A DNA stretch of 64,000 nt from Microvirga sp. SRT01 (GTDB lineage Bacteria; Pseudomonadota; Alphaproteobacteria; Sphingomonadales; Sphingomonadaceae), in contig JAGSNX010000001.1 in NCBI GenBank assembly GCA_018139225.1, positions 1 to 64,000 of the forward strand. Reading direction: 5' to 3'. The notes beneath the pieces are model-generated. The model was not told the origin of the DNA. It saw nothing but the letters and a program-made list of their open reading frames with translations, and ran no database searches. Below, one piece after another: positions 17,322-24,365 of the stretch (position 1 is the stretch's first letter; each line of letters opens with the position of its first letter). Both the position numbers and the translations under genes were made by a program.

Positions 17322-17957
17322 TCACACCAGAACGGTCGCCGGCCTACCCACCTCGTCCAGCTTGGTATGCCGGTCGATCTCCATCAGCGGCTTCAGCAGG
17401 CCGTCGCGGATGTCGTAGACCCAGCCGTGCAGCGTCAGGTCGCGCCCCGCCGCAAAGGCGTTCCGGATCGTGTCGATGCGCGCCAGATGCAGCAACTGGT
17501 CGCGCACGTTCATCTCCACCAGCCGGTCCACCCGCTGCGCCTCCGGCAGCGTGTCGAGCTCGTCCGCGTGATCGCGCGCCACGTCGCGGGCATTCTCCAG
17601 CCAGGTCTCGAGCGCACCCGTAACACCGCCGTGCAGCGCATCGTGGATGCCGGTACAGCCGTGATGCCCGCAGATGACGATGTTGGGCACCTGCAACACA
17701 TCGACCGCATATTGCAGGACCGACAACAGGTTCAGATCGTCGTCATGGACCAGATTGCCGATGTTGCGGTGGATATACATCCGTCCGGGCAGCGACTGCG
17801 TCTTCTGTTCCGGGCTGACGCGGCTGTCCGAACAGCCGATCCACAGGAATTGCGGCTTCTGCCCCGCCACCTGCCGCGTGAAGAACTCCGGGTTCTCATC
17901 GGTCAGCTCGTTCGCCCAGGCCTTGTTGGCGAGCAGCAGCTGCTTGGATTCCCTCAT
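17322..17957 (-). CDS. can: Beta-class carbonic anhydrase
   Basis: This 211-residue zinc enzyme interconverts CO2 and bicarbonate. Zinc ligands are visible: cysteine in WIGCSDSRVSPE with the Asp-Arg dyad, and His plus Cys in VICGHHGCTGI. The RNIGNLV motif is intact. The gene starts at 17957 and overlaps the stop of the upstream SulP transporter by four bases, so the two are translationally coupled. Pairing of SulP transporters with carbonic anhydrase, sometimes as fusions, suggests joint bicarbonate supply; this is inference for this pair. Confidence 0.95.
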   Translation of the reverse strand: MRESKQLLLANKAWANELTDENPEFFTRQVAGQKPQFLWIGCSDSRVSPEQKTQSLPGRMYIHRNIGNLVHDDDLNLLSVLQYAVDVLQVPNIVICGHHGCTGIHDALHGGVTGALETWLENARDVARDHADELDTLPEAQRVDRLVEMNVRDQLLHLARIDTIRNAFAAGRDLTLHGWVYDIRDGLLKPLMEIDRHTKLDEVGRPATVLV

Positions 17958-19564
17958 GAATACAGGACCTCTGACACGGGGGCGTTGATCTTTCTCACCG
18001 TCCGGCCGGCAACGTCGCCGCGGACCGTGATGTGGATGTTGCGGAAGCTGGCGTTCTTGATGAACGCATTGATGACGTCGATATTGTCGAGATCGACATA
18101 ATTCGTCGATGTCAGGTCGATCATCAGATTGGCACCGTCCGGCACCTTGGCCAGATCCTTCTGCAATTCGTACTTGTGGATGAAGTACAGGTTGCGCCGT
18201 GCCCTAACGAGCCAGTCGTCGCCGTCGTTCGCGACGGTGATCGCGGTGCGGAAATTGCGCGCGATGACGAAGCCGAACCCGACGACCATGCCGATCAGGA
18301 TCCCCTCCAGCAGGTCGGTGAACAGGATCGCGACGACGGTCACGACCAGCGGCACGAACTGGGTATAGCCCTGCTTCCAGCGTTCGGCGAACAGTTTGGG
18401 TTTGGCCAGTTTGTACCCCGTCGCGATCAGCACGGCAGCCAGCGCGGACAGCGGGATCAGGTTCAGCATTGTCGGGATCAGCGCCACCGACAGCAGAAGC
18501 CATGTGCCGTGCAGCAGCGTCGACAGCTTGCTCTCCGCGCCCGAATCGACGTTGGCGGAGGAGCGGACGATCACCGACGTGACCGGCAGGCCGCCGATCA
18601 GGCCAGACACGATATTGCCGCCGCCCTGCGCCATCAGCTCCCAGTTCTTGTCGGTCGTGCGGCGCTTCGGATCGATCTCGTCCACCGCCTTCACGCTCAA
18701 CAGCGACTCGAGGCTGGCGACGATCGCCAGCGTACCTGCCGCCATCCACACCGCGCCGTTGCCGATCTGGCCGAAGTCCGGGAAGCTGAACAGCGCGATG
18801 AACTCGGACGCGTTCGCCGCCTGCGGCACCTGCACCAGATGCTTGGTACCGAGCTGCCACTCCGGCTTCACCGCACCCAGCAGCATGTTGCCCAGCACGC
18901 CGATCAGCACGACGACCAGCGGCCCCGGCACGAAGCGGAGCGGACCCTCTTTCGGCCTCGCGCCGTCCCACCAGAACAGGAAGGCAAGGCTGACCGCGGC
19001 GATCAGCACCGCGCCGGGCGTGATCGCTCCGCTCAGGCTGTCGACGATGCGCGTGAAGGTGTTGATGCCGTCACCCGTCGAGAATTCGAAAATGCCTTCC
19101 GCTTCCGCGTCATAGCCGACCGCGTGAGGCACCTGCTTCAGGATCAGGATCAGCCCTATCGCCGCCAGCATGCCGGTGATGACCGACGACGGCACGAACT
19201 CGGCCAGGATGCCCGCCTTGGTGAAGGAGAAGGCGAGCTGGAGGATACCCGCCAGCAACACCGCCAGCGTAAACGCCTGAAACGTCGGCAGGCTCTCGAT
19301 CGCGCCGAGCACGATGACGGTCAGGCCGGCAGCGGGGCCGCTGACCGACAGCGGCGACTTCGACAGCGATCCGACGACGATACCGCCGACGATGCCCGCG
19401 ATCAGCCCGGCGAACAGCGGCGCGCCGGACGCCAGCGCGACACCGAGACACAGGGGCAGCGCGACGAGAAAGACGACGATCGATGCCGGGATATCCGCGC
19501 GGGCCGTGGAGAGCAGGGAAGGCCGGGCAGGGGGTGCGCCGGTATGAAGGTCTGTGGACGGCAC
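17954..19564 (-). CDS. SulP family inorganic anion transporter
   Basis: This is a 536-residue inner-membrane protein. The N-terminal three quarters is a run of hydrophobic segments with the SulP core pattern (ASIVVFLVALPLCLGVALA and SGPAAGLTVIVLGAI). The C-terminal STAS domain appears from about residue 440 with NLMIDLTSTNYVDLDNID. SulP members carry sulfate, bicarbonate or other anions. Coupling to the carbonic anhydrase gene immediately downstream favours bicarbonate over sulfate. The start is ATG at 19564; the 209-bp gap to the next gene on the opposite strand probably holds both promoters. Confidence 0.92.
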   Translation of the reverse strand: MPSTDLHTGAPPARPSLLSTARADIPASIVVFLVALPLCLGVALASGAPLFAGLIAGIVGGIVVGSLSKSPLSVSGPAAGLTVIVLGAIESLPTFQAFTLAVLLAGILQLAFSFTKAGILAEFVPSSVITGMLAAIGLILILKQVPHAVGYDAEAEGIFEFSTGDGINTFTRIVDSLSGAITPGAVLIAAVSLAFLFWWDGARPKEGPLRFVPGPLVVVLIGVLGNMLLGAVKPEWQLGTKHLVQVPQAANASEFIALFSFPDFGQIGNGAVWMAAGTLAIVASLESLLSVKAVDEIDPKRRTTDKNWELMAQGGGNIVSGLIGGLPVTSVIVRSSANVDSGAESKLSTLLHGTWLLLSVALIPTMLNLIPLSALAAVLIATGYKLAKPKLFAERWKQGYTQFVPLVVTVVAILFTDLLEGILIGMVVGFGFVIARNFRTAITVANDGDDWLVRARRNLYFIHKYELQKDLAKVPDGANLMIDLTSTNYVDLDNIDVINAFIKNASFRNIHITVRGDVAGRTVRKINAPVSEVLYS

Positions 19565-19773
19565 CGATGTTCCTGTTCGCTAGGGTGTCAGGACTATGTC
19601 CGGATTGGACATGAAGCTAACATGACGTCGGCGTCATAAAGATAGCACCAGTGAGATCAACCGCCCTTTGCACGAGACGAGTTGCTGCGGCGCAGCAGCT
19701 TTGCGGGCGCAGGAGCAGCAGACTGGCAAGCCAGAGGTTGCGCCGGTCCGAAGGCGGCCTATGTCGGTCGTTC

Positions 19774-20307
19774 ATGGCTTACCGCCCGACACGATCGAAC
19801 GACTGGGGATTTCCACGCTGGCGCGGCTACGGCTCCGGCCGCGATGCGAAGCCGGTGCGGCTCTGCGACCGGCACGGGTGCGAGGAGCCGGGCGATTGCC
19901 CCGCGCCCAAGTCTCCCAACAACCCCGAACGGTGGTATTTCTGCCGCGAGCACGCTGCCGAGTACAATCGCGGCTGGGACTATTTTCAGGGCCTGTCCGC
20001 CGAGGAAGCCGCCGAGCGCGAGGCGGAGGAGTCGCGCGGGGCGGCCGGCTACGAACGGTCGCGCCATTATGCTTGGAGCGGTCCCGGCGACGGCACCCGC
20101 TCACGCGACGAACTGCGCGCGCTGGCGGCGCTGGGTCTGGATGACGAGGCGACGTTCGACGACATCCGCGCGGCGTGGCGTCGGATGGCCAAGGAGAACC
20201 ACCCCGACGTGCGCCCCGGCGATCCCGACGCCGCCGTGCGCTTCCAGGCCGTGCAGGCCGCCTACGAAGTACTTCGCTCCGCCGAGGAACGGCGCAGCCC
20301 GGCGTGA
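19774..20307 (+). CDS. J-domain protein with N-terminal cysteine motif
   Basis: This 177-residue protein ends in a J domain (about residues 112-172) with the HPD tripeptide in KENHPDVRPGD, so it should stimulate a DnaK partner. The N-terminal half has paired cysteines (RLCDRHGCEEPGDC and YFCREHAAEYNRGW) that could bind metal. This architecture recurs in alphaproteobacteria, but its client is not known to me. ATG at 19774 is chosen; the frame upstream is open but lacks conserved features. The stop overlaps the following ferredoxin start by GTGA, suggesting joint expression. Confidence 0.8.
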   Translation: MAYRPTRSNDWGFPRWRGYGSGRDAKPVRLCDRHGCEEPGDCPAPKSPNNPERWYFCREHAAEYNRGWDYFQGLSAEEAAEREAEESRGAAGYERSRHYAWSGPGDGTRSRDELRALAALGLDDEATFDDIRAAWRRMAKENHPDVRPGDPDAAVRFQAVQAAYEVLRSAEERRSPA

Positions 20308-20594
20308 AGGTCGCGAAAAGCGACTGGCAGGGCGTCATCCTCGTCTGCGGCAAATGCAGCCGCAAGGTCGATGGCGGCTTCGGGCCCAAGGGCCGCACCC
20401 CGCTCGCCAAGCTGTTGCGCAAGCTCGCGGGCAAGGGGCGCAAGGCCCGCGCGGGCGTGGTCGAAAGCCGCTGCCTGAAACTCTGCCCCAAGAACGCCGT
20501 CACCGTTGTCGACTCGCGCCGTCCCGGCGAATGGCTGGTGATCGCCCCCGGCGAACCGATCGACGAACTGGCGGCGAGGGTAGGGCTGGGCTGA
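20304..20594 (+). CDS. Small (2Fe-2S) thioredoxin-like ferredoxin domain protein
   Basis: This is a 96-residue protein starting at GTG 20304, overlapping the J-domain gene by four bases. It has cysteine pairs in ILVCGKCSRKV and ESRCLKLCPKNAV, the four-cysteine pattern of thioredoxin-fold 2Fe-2S proteins. The charged, basic middle section is unusual for a ferredoxin. The coupling to a J-domain protein hints at a role in iron-sulfur assembly or in handling an Fe-S client, and sufE lies just downstream on the other strand. That link is inference. Confidence 0.75.
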   Translation: MKVAKSDWQGVILVCGKCSRKVDGGFGPKGRTPLAKLLRKLAGKGRKARAGVVESRCLKLCPKNAVTVVDSRRPGEWLVIAPGEPIDELAARVGLG

Positions 20595-20628
20595 AGCGTC
20601 CGCGCCTCAGGCTAAACCACGCCGCACC

Positions 20629-20648
20629 ACCCCGGCGAAGACCGGGGT
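20629..20648. repeat. Short alphaproteobacterial hairpin repeat
   Basis: A 7-bp stem ACCCCGG/CCGGGGT with a six-base loop lies within a CCACCCCGGCGAAGACCGGGG context, a dispersed intergenic motif type in sphingomonads. It sits between convergent ferredoxin and sufE genes and could terminate transcription. Confidence 0.55.
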
Positions 20649-20744
20649 CCGGTTGCGGCATCCGGCGTGAGTCTCATCACCTTCGCTGAAGCTGAACCCT
20701 GGCGTTCACCGGGGAGGGCAAATGAATACCAGCACGGACCGGTC

Positions 20745-21149
20745 TCAACCGTACCGCGCCGCCGTCTCCCGGATCAGCGCGATCATGTTCGGAATGCCCT
20801 GCGTCCGGTTCGAACTCAGCTGGTTCTTCAGATCGAACGGCGCAAGCTCGCCCTCGATATCCGTCGACAGTATTTCCCCGGCGGGCCGGTCCTGCACCGT
20901 CAGAAGCACCAGAGCGATGATGCCCTTGGTGATCGCCGCGTTCGAATCCGCCAGAAAGTGCAGCCGGCCCGACTCCGGTGCCACCGGGTAGACCCACACC
21001 GCCGCGGAACACCCCTTCACCAGCGTCGTATCGGTCTTCAGCGCCGCCGGCATCTCTTCCAGTTCGCGGCCCAGATCGATCAGCAGGCGGTACCGATCGT
21101 CGGGTTCGAGAAACTCATATTCTTCGCGGACATCGCTGAGGCTGGTCAT
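20745..21149 (-). CDS. sufE: Cysteine desulfuration protein SufE
   Basis: This is a 134-residue sulfur acceptor. The active-site cysteine lies in LVKGCSAAVWVYP, which receives persulfide from the desulfurase SufS for Fe-S cluster assembly. Length and overall pattern match SufE. The rest of the suf operon is not in the window. The gene is 35 bases downstream of the last gene of the Psp operon on the same strand, so read-through from the stress operon is possible. Confidence 0.92.
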   Translation of the reverse strand: MTSLSDVREEYEFLEPDDRYRLLIDLGRELEEMPAALKTDTTLVKGCSAAVWVYPVAPESGRLHFLADSNAAITKGIIALVLLTVQDRPAGEILSTDIEGELAPFDLKNQLSSNRTQGIPNMIALIRETAARYG

Positions 21150-21184
21150 CCCCGCCGCCTAGCCCTCCCGCCGACCCCGTACAA

Positions 21185-21418
21185 CTACAGGTCGACGCCG
21201 GCCGCGATCGCCTCCAGCTTCTTGATGCGTTCGCGCAGGTCGGCGATCTCGATCCGTGCGCCGGCGGTCGGCACCGGAGCATCGCCCGGCATGCGGTCCA
21301 GTTCGCTGGCCTTCAGCGCCAGCCAGCCGCGCCAGCCGGCAAGGCCGCCGAGAACGACCATGCCCGTGCCCGCCAGTGCGGAGAGCGAGAGGGTGACGGT
21401 GACGAAGGGATCGACCAT
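21185..21418 (-). CDS. Small PspB-like membrane/coiled-coil protein (paralog 6)
   Basis: This 77-residue protein has one hydrophobic segment at about residues 3-28 (LSLSALAGTGMVVLGGLAGW), then a short helix ending in IADLRERIKKLEAI. That ending matches the (R)LxERIxxLExI signature of the other small genes in this cluster. It is the most divergent copy and lacks the final EIExLR tail. The ATG at 21418 has a very good ribosome site (AAAGGAG, seven to eight bases upstream). It is the last gene of the apparent Psp operon. Confidence 0.75.
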   Translation of the reverse strand: MVDPFVTVTLSLSALAGTGMVVLGGLAGWRGWLALKASELDRMPGDAPVPTAGARIEIADLRERIKKLEAIAAGVDL

Positions 21419-21431
21419 GATGGCACTCCTT

Positions 21432-21677
21432 TCAACGGTCGCGCAGCCGTTCGATCTCACGATCGAGACCGATGCTGCCATGATTGTCGGTGACGACGCG
21501 CTCCAGCACGGACACGCGCTCCTTCAGTTGCCGGATTTCGTCCGTCGCGGCCCTCAGCGCCTCGATGCTCTGCGGGTCGGACCCCGGCGTCCGGGCATGC
21601 GCCGCGTGGCGACCCGACAGGACTTTACCGATGGTGGCGATCAGGACGATCAGGACGACCATCGCATAAGGTGACAT
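21432..21677 (-). CDS. Small PspB-like membrane/coiled-coil protein (paralog 5)
   Basis: This 81-residue protein has an N-terminal hydrophobic segment (YAMVVLIVLIATIGKVL), a polar linker, then a helix with IRQLKERVSVLERVVTDN and a terminal DREIERLRDR. This repeats the pattern of its neighbours: one membrane pass plus a coiled coil. The ATG at 21677 was chosen for the membrane segment and a GAGG site upstream; the open frame continues further upstream out of frame with the neighbouring gene. Gaps to both neighbours are only 11-13 bases. Confidence 0.75.
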   Translation of the reverse strand: MSPYAMVVLIVLIATIGKVLSGRHAAHARTPGSDPQSIEALRAATDEIRQLKERVSVLERVVTDNHGSIGLDREIERLRDR

Positions 21678-21688
21678 GTCGTATATCC

Positions 21689-21982
21689 TCAGTTCAGCGG
21701 CGACTTGGTCGGGGCGGGATCGCGCAAGTCCTCGATCTGGTCGGCCAGGGCGGTGCCCCGGTCGGTCACGATCCGCTCCAGCACGCGGATGCGCTCTTCC
21801 AACCGATCGTTCTTCGAGGCGTTCAGCGCGGCCTGCTCGTTCAGCGTCGTGGCCAGCCGCTCCTTGTGCCTGAGCCACGTTTTGAAGATCTCCAGTCCGA
21901 TCCCGAGGATCACCGGCAGGCCGATCACCACGAAGGCGATCGCGAACACGGTGAAGCCGTTGATCATGAAAAAGTCGGTCAT
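21689..21982 (-). CDS. Small PspB-like membrane/coiled-coil protein (paralog 4)
   Basis: This 97-residue protein has a membrane segment at about residues 8-32 (FTVFAIAFVVIGLPVILGIG), followed by a basic stretch (WLRHKERL) as in PspB. The C-terminal helix reads NDRLEERIRVLERIVTDRG and ADQIEDLRD. Its start overlaps the preceding gene's stop by four bases (ATGA). Of the small genes it is among the closest to classic PspB in layout. Confidence 0.78.
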   Translation of the reverse strand: MTDFFMINGFTVFAIAFVVIGLPVILGIGLEIFKTWLRHKERLATTLNEQAALNASKNDRLEERIRVLERIVTDRGTALADQIEDLRDPAPTKSPLN

Positions 21983-22245
21983 GCCTCGATCCTCAATCGC
22001 TCGATTTCACGGGCGGTGCGGGTGCCGGGATCGGTGGCGATCTGCTCCATGACGGCGATCCGCTCCTGCAAGCGGTCGATCTGCTGCGACCGGCGCTCGT
22101 TCTCGTTGTCGAGCAGCTCGACGCCGCGACGTGCCACCAGATCGGGTGCGGTCATCGCCTGCTTCACCTTGCGGCGGCCGTACCACTGGACCGCCAGCGT
22201 GATGACGGCGCCGACGAGCATGAAAAACACATGATCGGGTCCCAT
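21979..22245 (-). CDS. Small PspB-like membrane/coiled-coil protein (paralog 3)
   Basis: This is an 88-residue protein. The hydrophobic segment (FFMLVGAVITLAVQWYG) is followed by basic RRKVKQ, then a long helix with IDRLQERIAVMEQIATDPG and AREIERLRIEA. It starts 31 bases after the preceding gene ends and overlaps the following gene. The repeat of the RLxERIxVxExIxTD block across five neighbouring genes points to duplication of one ancestor. Confidence 0.78.
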   Translation of the reverse strand: MGPDHVFFMLVGAVITLAVQWYGRRKVKQAMTAPDLVARRGVELLDNENERRSQQIDRLQERIAVMEQIATDPGTRTAREIERLRIEA

Positions 22246-22276
22246 TGGTCTTCCCCTATTGTCGTTGGTGCGCGCC

Positions 22277-22624
22277 CTAGCGATCCCGCAGCGCGTCGAT
22301 CTCGCGGGCAGTCCGCTCGGCGGGGTCGGTGGCGATGCGCTCCAGCACCGCGATCCGCTCTTCCAGCCGGCTGACCTGCCCGGTCAGCTTCTCGTTCTCG
22401 TTGGTCAGCAGCATGATCTTGCGATCGTCGTCGATGTCGCCATCGGTATGATGACCCGTCATCCAGTTCATGCCGCCGTGCCGCTTGTGCCGGCGCCCGC
22501 CGAACCCGCCCCAGTCGTTGGTCGGTTCGTAGCCATGCTTGGCGCGGATCCAGTTGTTCACGATCCAGCCGCCCGTCGATATCGCGATGATCGCGAGGAC
22601 GAAGAAAGGTCCACCCCAGTCCAT
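22277..22624 (-). CDS. PspB-like membrane/coiled-coil protein with His/Gly insert (paralog 2)
   Basis: This 115-residue protein is the longest of the small PspB-like set. After a membrane segment (FFVLAIIAISTGGWIVNNWI) comes a His/Gly-rich insert (RRHKRHGGMNWMTGHHTDGD) not found in the other copies. The coiled coil then carries VSRLEERIAVLERIATDPA and REIDALRDR. The insert could bind a metal or the membrane surface, but this is speculation. It lies 27 bases downstream of pspC. Confidence 0.76.
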   Translation of the reverse strand: MDWGGPFFVLAIIAISTGGWIVNNWIRAKHGYEPTNDWGGFGGRRHKRHGGMNWMTGHHTDGDIDDDRKIMLLTNENEKLTGQVSRLEERIAVLERIATDPAERTAREIDALRDR

Positions 22625-22651
22625 CGTATCTCTCCCCTGTTGAGCCGGCGC

Positions 22652-23029
22652 CTAGCGCAGCCGCTCGATCTCGTCGGCCAGCGCGGTGTTGCGGCTGGTG
22701 AAGTGGGTCTCCATGTCGGCCAGCCGGCGGTCGATATCGCGCAGCTTGCTGCGGACTTCGGCACTCGACCGCTTCGGGTTGCTGCGCACGCCCTGCCAGA
22801 ACTTGGCGTCCTCGCGGGTTTCGTACAGGCCGATCGGCTTCGCCTCGGCGACCCACGCGATCACCCAATAGGCCATGATGAGCCACCATTGTTGGGCCAC
22901 GACGGTGAGGGCGGCGAGTCCGAGGCGGACCCAGAGCGCTTCGACCCCCGTGTAATCGGCGATCCCGGCGCATACGCCCTTGTACTTGGCATTCTGCTTG
23001 TCGAGGTAGAAACGGGTACGGGCAGCCAT
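22652..23029 (-). CDS. pspC: PspC domain envelope stress protein
   Basis: This 125-residue protein begins with a PspC domain: FYLDKQNAKYKGVCAGIADY, then the hydrophobic VRLGLAALTVVAQQWWLIMA segment. In characterised bacteria PspC is an inner-membrane sensor that sequesters PspA. Unusually, the C-terminal tail (LADMETHFTSRNTALADEIE then RLR) resembles the terminal helix of the neighbouring PspB-like genes, especially the one at 21689-21982. The gene is separated from the pspB-like gene upstream by one base, so the two are tightly coupled. Confidence 0.88.
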   Translation of the reverse strand: MAARTRFYLDKQNAKYKGVCAGIADYTGVEALWVRLGLAALTVVAQQWWLIMAYWVIAWVAEAKPIGLYETREDAKFWQGVRSNPKRSSAEVRSKLRDIDRRLADMETHFTSRNTALADEIERLR

Positions 23030-23030
23030 G

Positions 23031-23324
23031 TCACATGCTCCGGTTGGAGTTGCGGTCGGTGGTGTAGCGTGACGACGGCAGCGGCTGCGTCGCCTGCGGG
23101 GCGTTCAGGCCCGGCTTCCAGTCGGGGTTGTCCGCTGCGACGATGCGCTCGACGGTCTGCACCCGTTCCTCCAGCCGGCGGGCGAGATTGTACATCTCGT
23201 CCAGCATCTGTTCGTCCTCGGTCGTGATCTTGGGGGCCTGCTTCCACTTCGTCACATAGTGCATGATGAGCCAGGGCAGGCCGACCAGCGCGCACAGGAT
23301 CGCGACCAATCCTTCGATATCCAT
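23031..23324 (-). CDS. pspB: PspB-like envelope stress membrane protein (paralog 1)
   Basis: This is a 97-residue protein at the canonical pspB position between pspA and pspC. An N-terminal membrane segment (LVAILCALVGLPWLIMHYVT) is followed by KWK and a helix with NLARRLEERVQTVERIVAAD. The C-terminus is a polar tail. PspB works with PspC to control PspA at the inner membrane. It lies one base after pspA. It shares the RLEER..xERI core with the five later small genes but not their EIExLR tail. Confidence 0.85.
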   Translation of the reverse strand: MDIEGLVAILCALVGLPWLIMHYVTKWKQAPKITTEDEQMLDEMYNLARRLEERVQTVERIVAADNPDWKPGLNAPQATQPLPSSRYTTDRNSNRSM

Positions 23325-23325
23325 C

Positions 23326-24015
23326 TCAACCCTCCCGGTTGGTGTTGCCGCCGGAGTTGCCGGACAGCCGCAGCTTCAGCGCGGCCAGTTCGGCATCCAC
23401 CTTGTCGCTCTGGCGCAACTCGTTGATCTCTTCGTCCAGCGTCTTCGACACGCCCAGACCCATCGCTTCCGCGCGGCCCTCGGCCTCGTCGGCGCGGCGT
23501 TCCAGTTCGCCGAAGCGGCTGAACGCCTCCTGCGTCTTCGGCCCGGCATACATATCGCGCATGCGGAAACGGTTGTTCGCCGTCTCCAGCCGTGTCTGGA
23601 TGTTGGACTGCTTGTTCCGCGCCTCGCGCAGGCGGCCCTGCAATTTGGCGATGTCCTCTTCCGACGCGCGCAGCGCATCGTCGAGCACCTGAACCTCGGC
23701 GCGCAGCTGGTCGGCCATATCGGCCGCCTTCTGCCGCTCGACCAGAGCGGCTTTCGCCAGGTCCTCGCGGTCCTTGCTCAGCGCGAGTTCGGCCTTCTCG
23801 GTCCAGTTGGCCTGAAGGCCGTCGAGCTTCGAAATGTGGCGACGCATCTCCTTTTGATCGGCGATCGTCCGGGCGGCAGAGGCGCGCACCTCGACCAGCG
23901 TTTCCTCCATTTCGAGGATGATCATGCGGATCATCTTCGCCGGGTCTTCGGCCTTCTCCAGAAGGTCGGCGAAGTTGGCGGCGACGATGTCGCGGGTTCG
24001 GGAAAAGATGCCCAT
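23326..24015 (-). CDS. pspA: Phage shock protein A
   Basis: This 229-residue ESCRT-III/IM30 family coiled-coil protein supports damaged inner membranes and, when free, inhibits PspF. The start MGIFSRTRDIVAANFADLLE is the family N-terminus, followed by AEDPAKMIRMIILEMEE. Long helices with alternating charge run to the C-terminus. ATG at 24015 is chosen because an AGGAG site precedes it and it gives the conserved N-terminus; an upstream in-frame ATG at 24048 would add 11 atypical residues. It is the second gene of the sigma-54 driven operon. Confidence 0.95.
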   Translation of the reverse strand: MGIFSRTRDIVAANFADLLEKAEDPAKMIRMIILEMEETLVEVRASAARTIADQKEMRRHISKLDGLQANWTEKAELALSKDREDLAKAALVERQKAADMADQLRAEVQVLDDALRASEEDIAKLQGRLREARNKQSNIQTRLETANNRFRMRDMYAGPKTQEAFSRFGELERRADEAEGRAEAMGLGVSKTLDEEINELRQSDKVDAELAALKLRLSGNSGGNTNREG

Positions 24016-24052
24016 CGAATACTCCTGAGGGACGCGGAAGGCGTTCATCCCC

Positions 24053-24193
24053 TTATGCCATGAAGCGGACGGTGTGTGCGACCGCAGACTTGCCCGCGCC
24101 GTTCGCCGTTGCGCTGGCGGGGCCCACCGCGGACAGAACGCAGGTGGCGCTCATCACGACAGTCAGGGCGAGCGCTGCAAACTTCTGGAACAT
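24053..24193 (-). CDS. Tiny exported peptide leading the psp operon
   Basis: This is a 46-residue open frame. It begins MFQKFAALALTVVMSATCVL and continues through an AxA-type site (PASA) to a mature part of about 18 residues (TANGAGKSAVAHTVRFMA). The signal peptide form is clear by eye. A GGAG ribosome site is seven bases upstream. It lies 37 bases before pspA on the same strand and about 60 bases downstream of a sigma-54 promoter, making it the first gene of the Psp operon. I do not recognise a family. It could be a regulated small protein or a leader; translation is not proven. Confidence 0.65.
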   Translation of the reverse strand: MFQKFAALALTVVMSATCVLSAVGPASATANGAGKSAVAHTVRFMA

Positions 24194-24249
24194 GATGATC
24201 TCCGTTTTCGAACCTGTGGACCACCGTATCGGCGGTATGTCAGGGTCAT

Positions 24250-24266
24250 TGCAGCCTCCGTGCCAA
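24250..24266 (-). promoter_or_regulatory. Sigma-54 (-24/-12) promoter of the psp operon
   Basis: Reading the minus strand, TTGGCACGGAGGCTGCA matches the consensus TGGCACG-N4-TTGCA with one mismatch. The GG and GC dinucleotides are separated by 10 bases, which is the required spacing. It points at the tiny exported peptide gene and pspA, and it lies in the divergent interval with the sigma-54 activator gene. PspF-type control of psp genes through sigma-54 is established in enterobacteria. Confidence 0.88.
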
Positions 24267-24276
24267 TTTCGAAAAT

Positions 24277-24290
24277 GGCGGATTTCCGCC
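24277..24290. promoter_or_regulatory. Palindrome upstream of the psp sigma-54 promoter
   Basis: The perfect inverted repeat GGCGGA-TT-TCCGCC lies 10 bases upstream of the -24 element, with an adjoining TTTCGAAA palindrome at 24267-24274. It may be an operator or activator site. Enhancer sites for PspF are usually further upstream, so the role is uncertain. Confidence 0.4.
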
Positions 24291-24365
24291 GCTTACCCGA
24301 TAAATCGTCGGCCATCTGGCGTTCAGAACTTGCCAAGTGTCGGGATTTTGCGCCAACCATCGGCT

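Noticed and set aside
24305..24340. Second possible sigma-54 site (TTGGCAAG on the minus strand)
   Set aside because: The -12 GC dinucleotide is missing at the required spacing.
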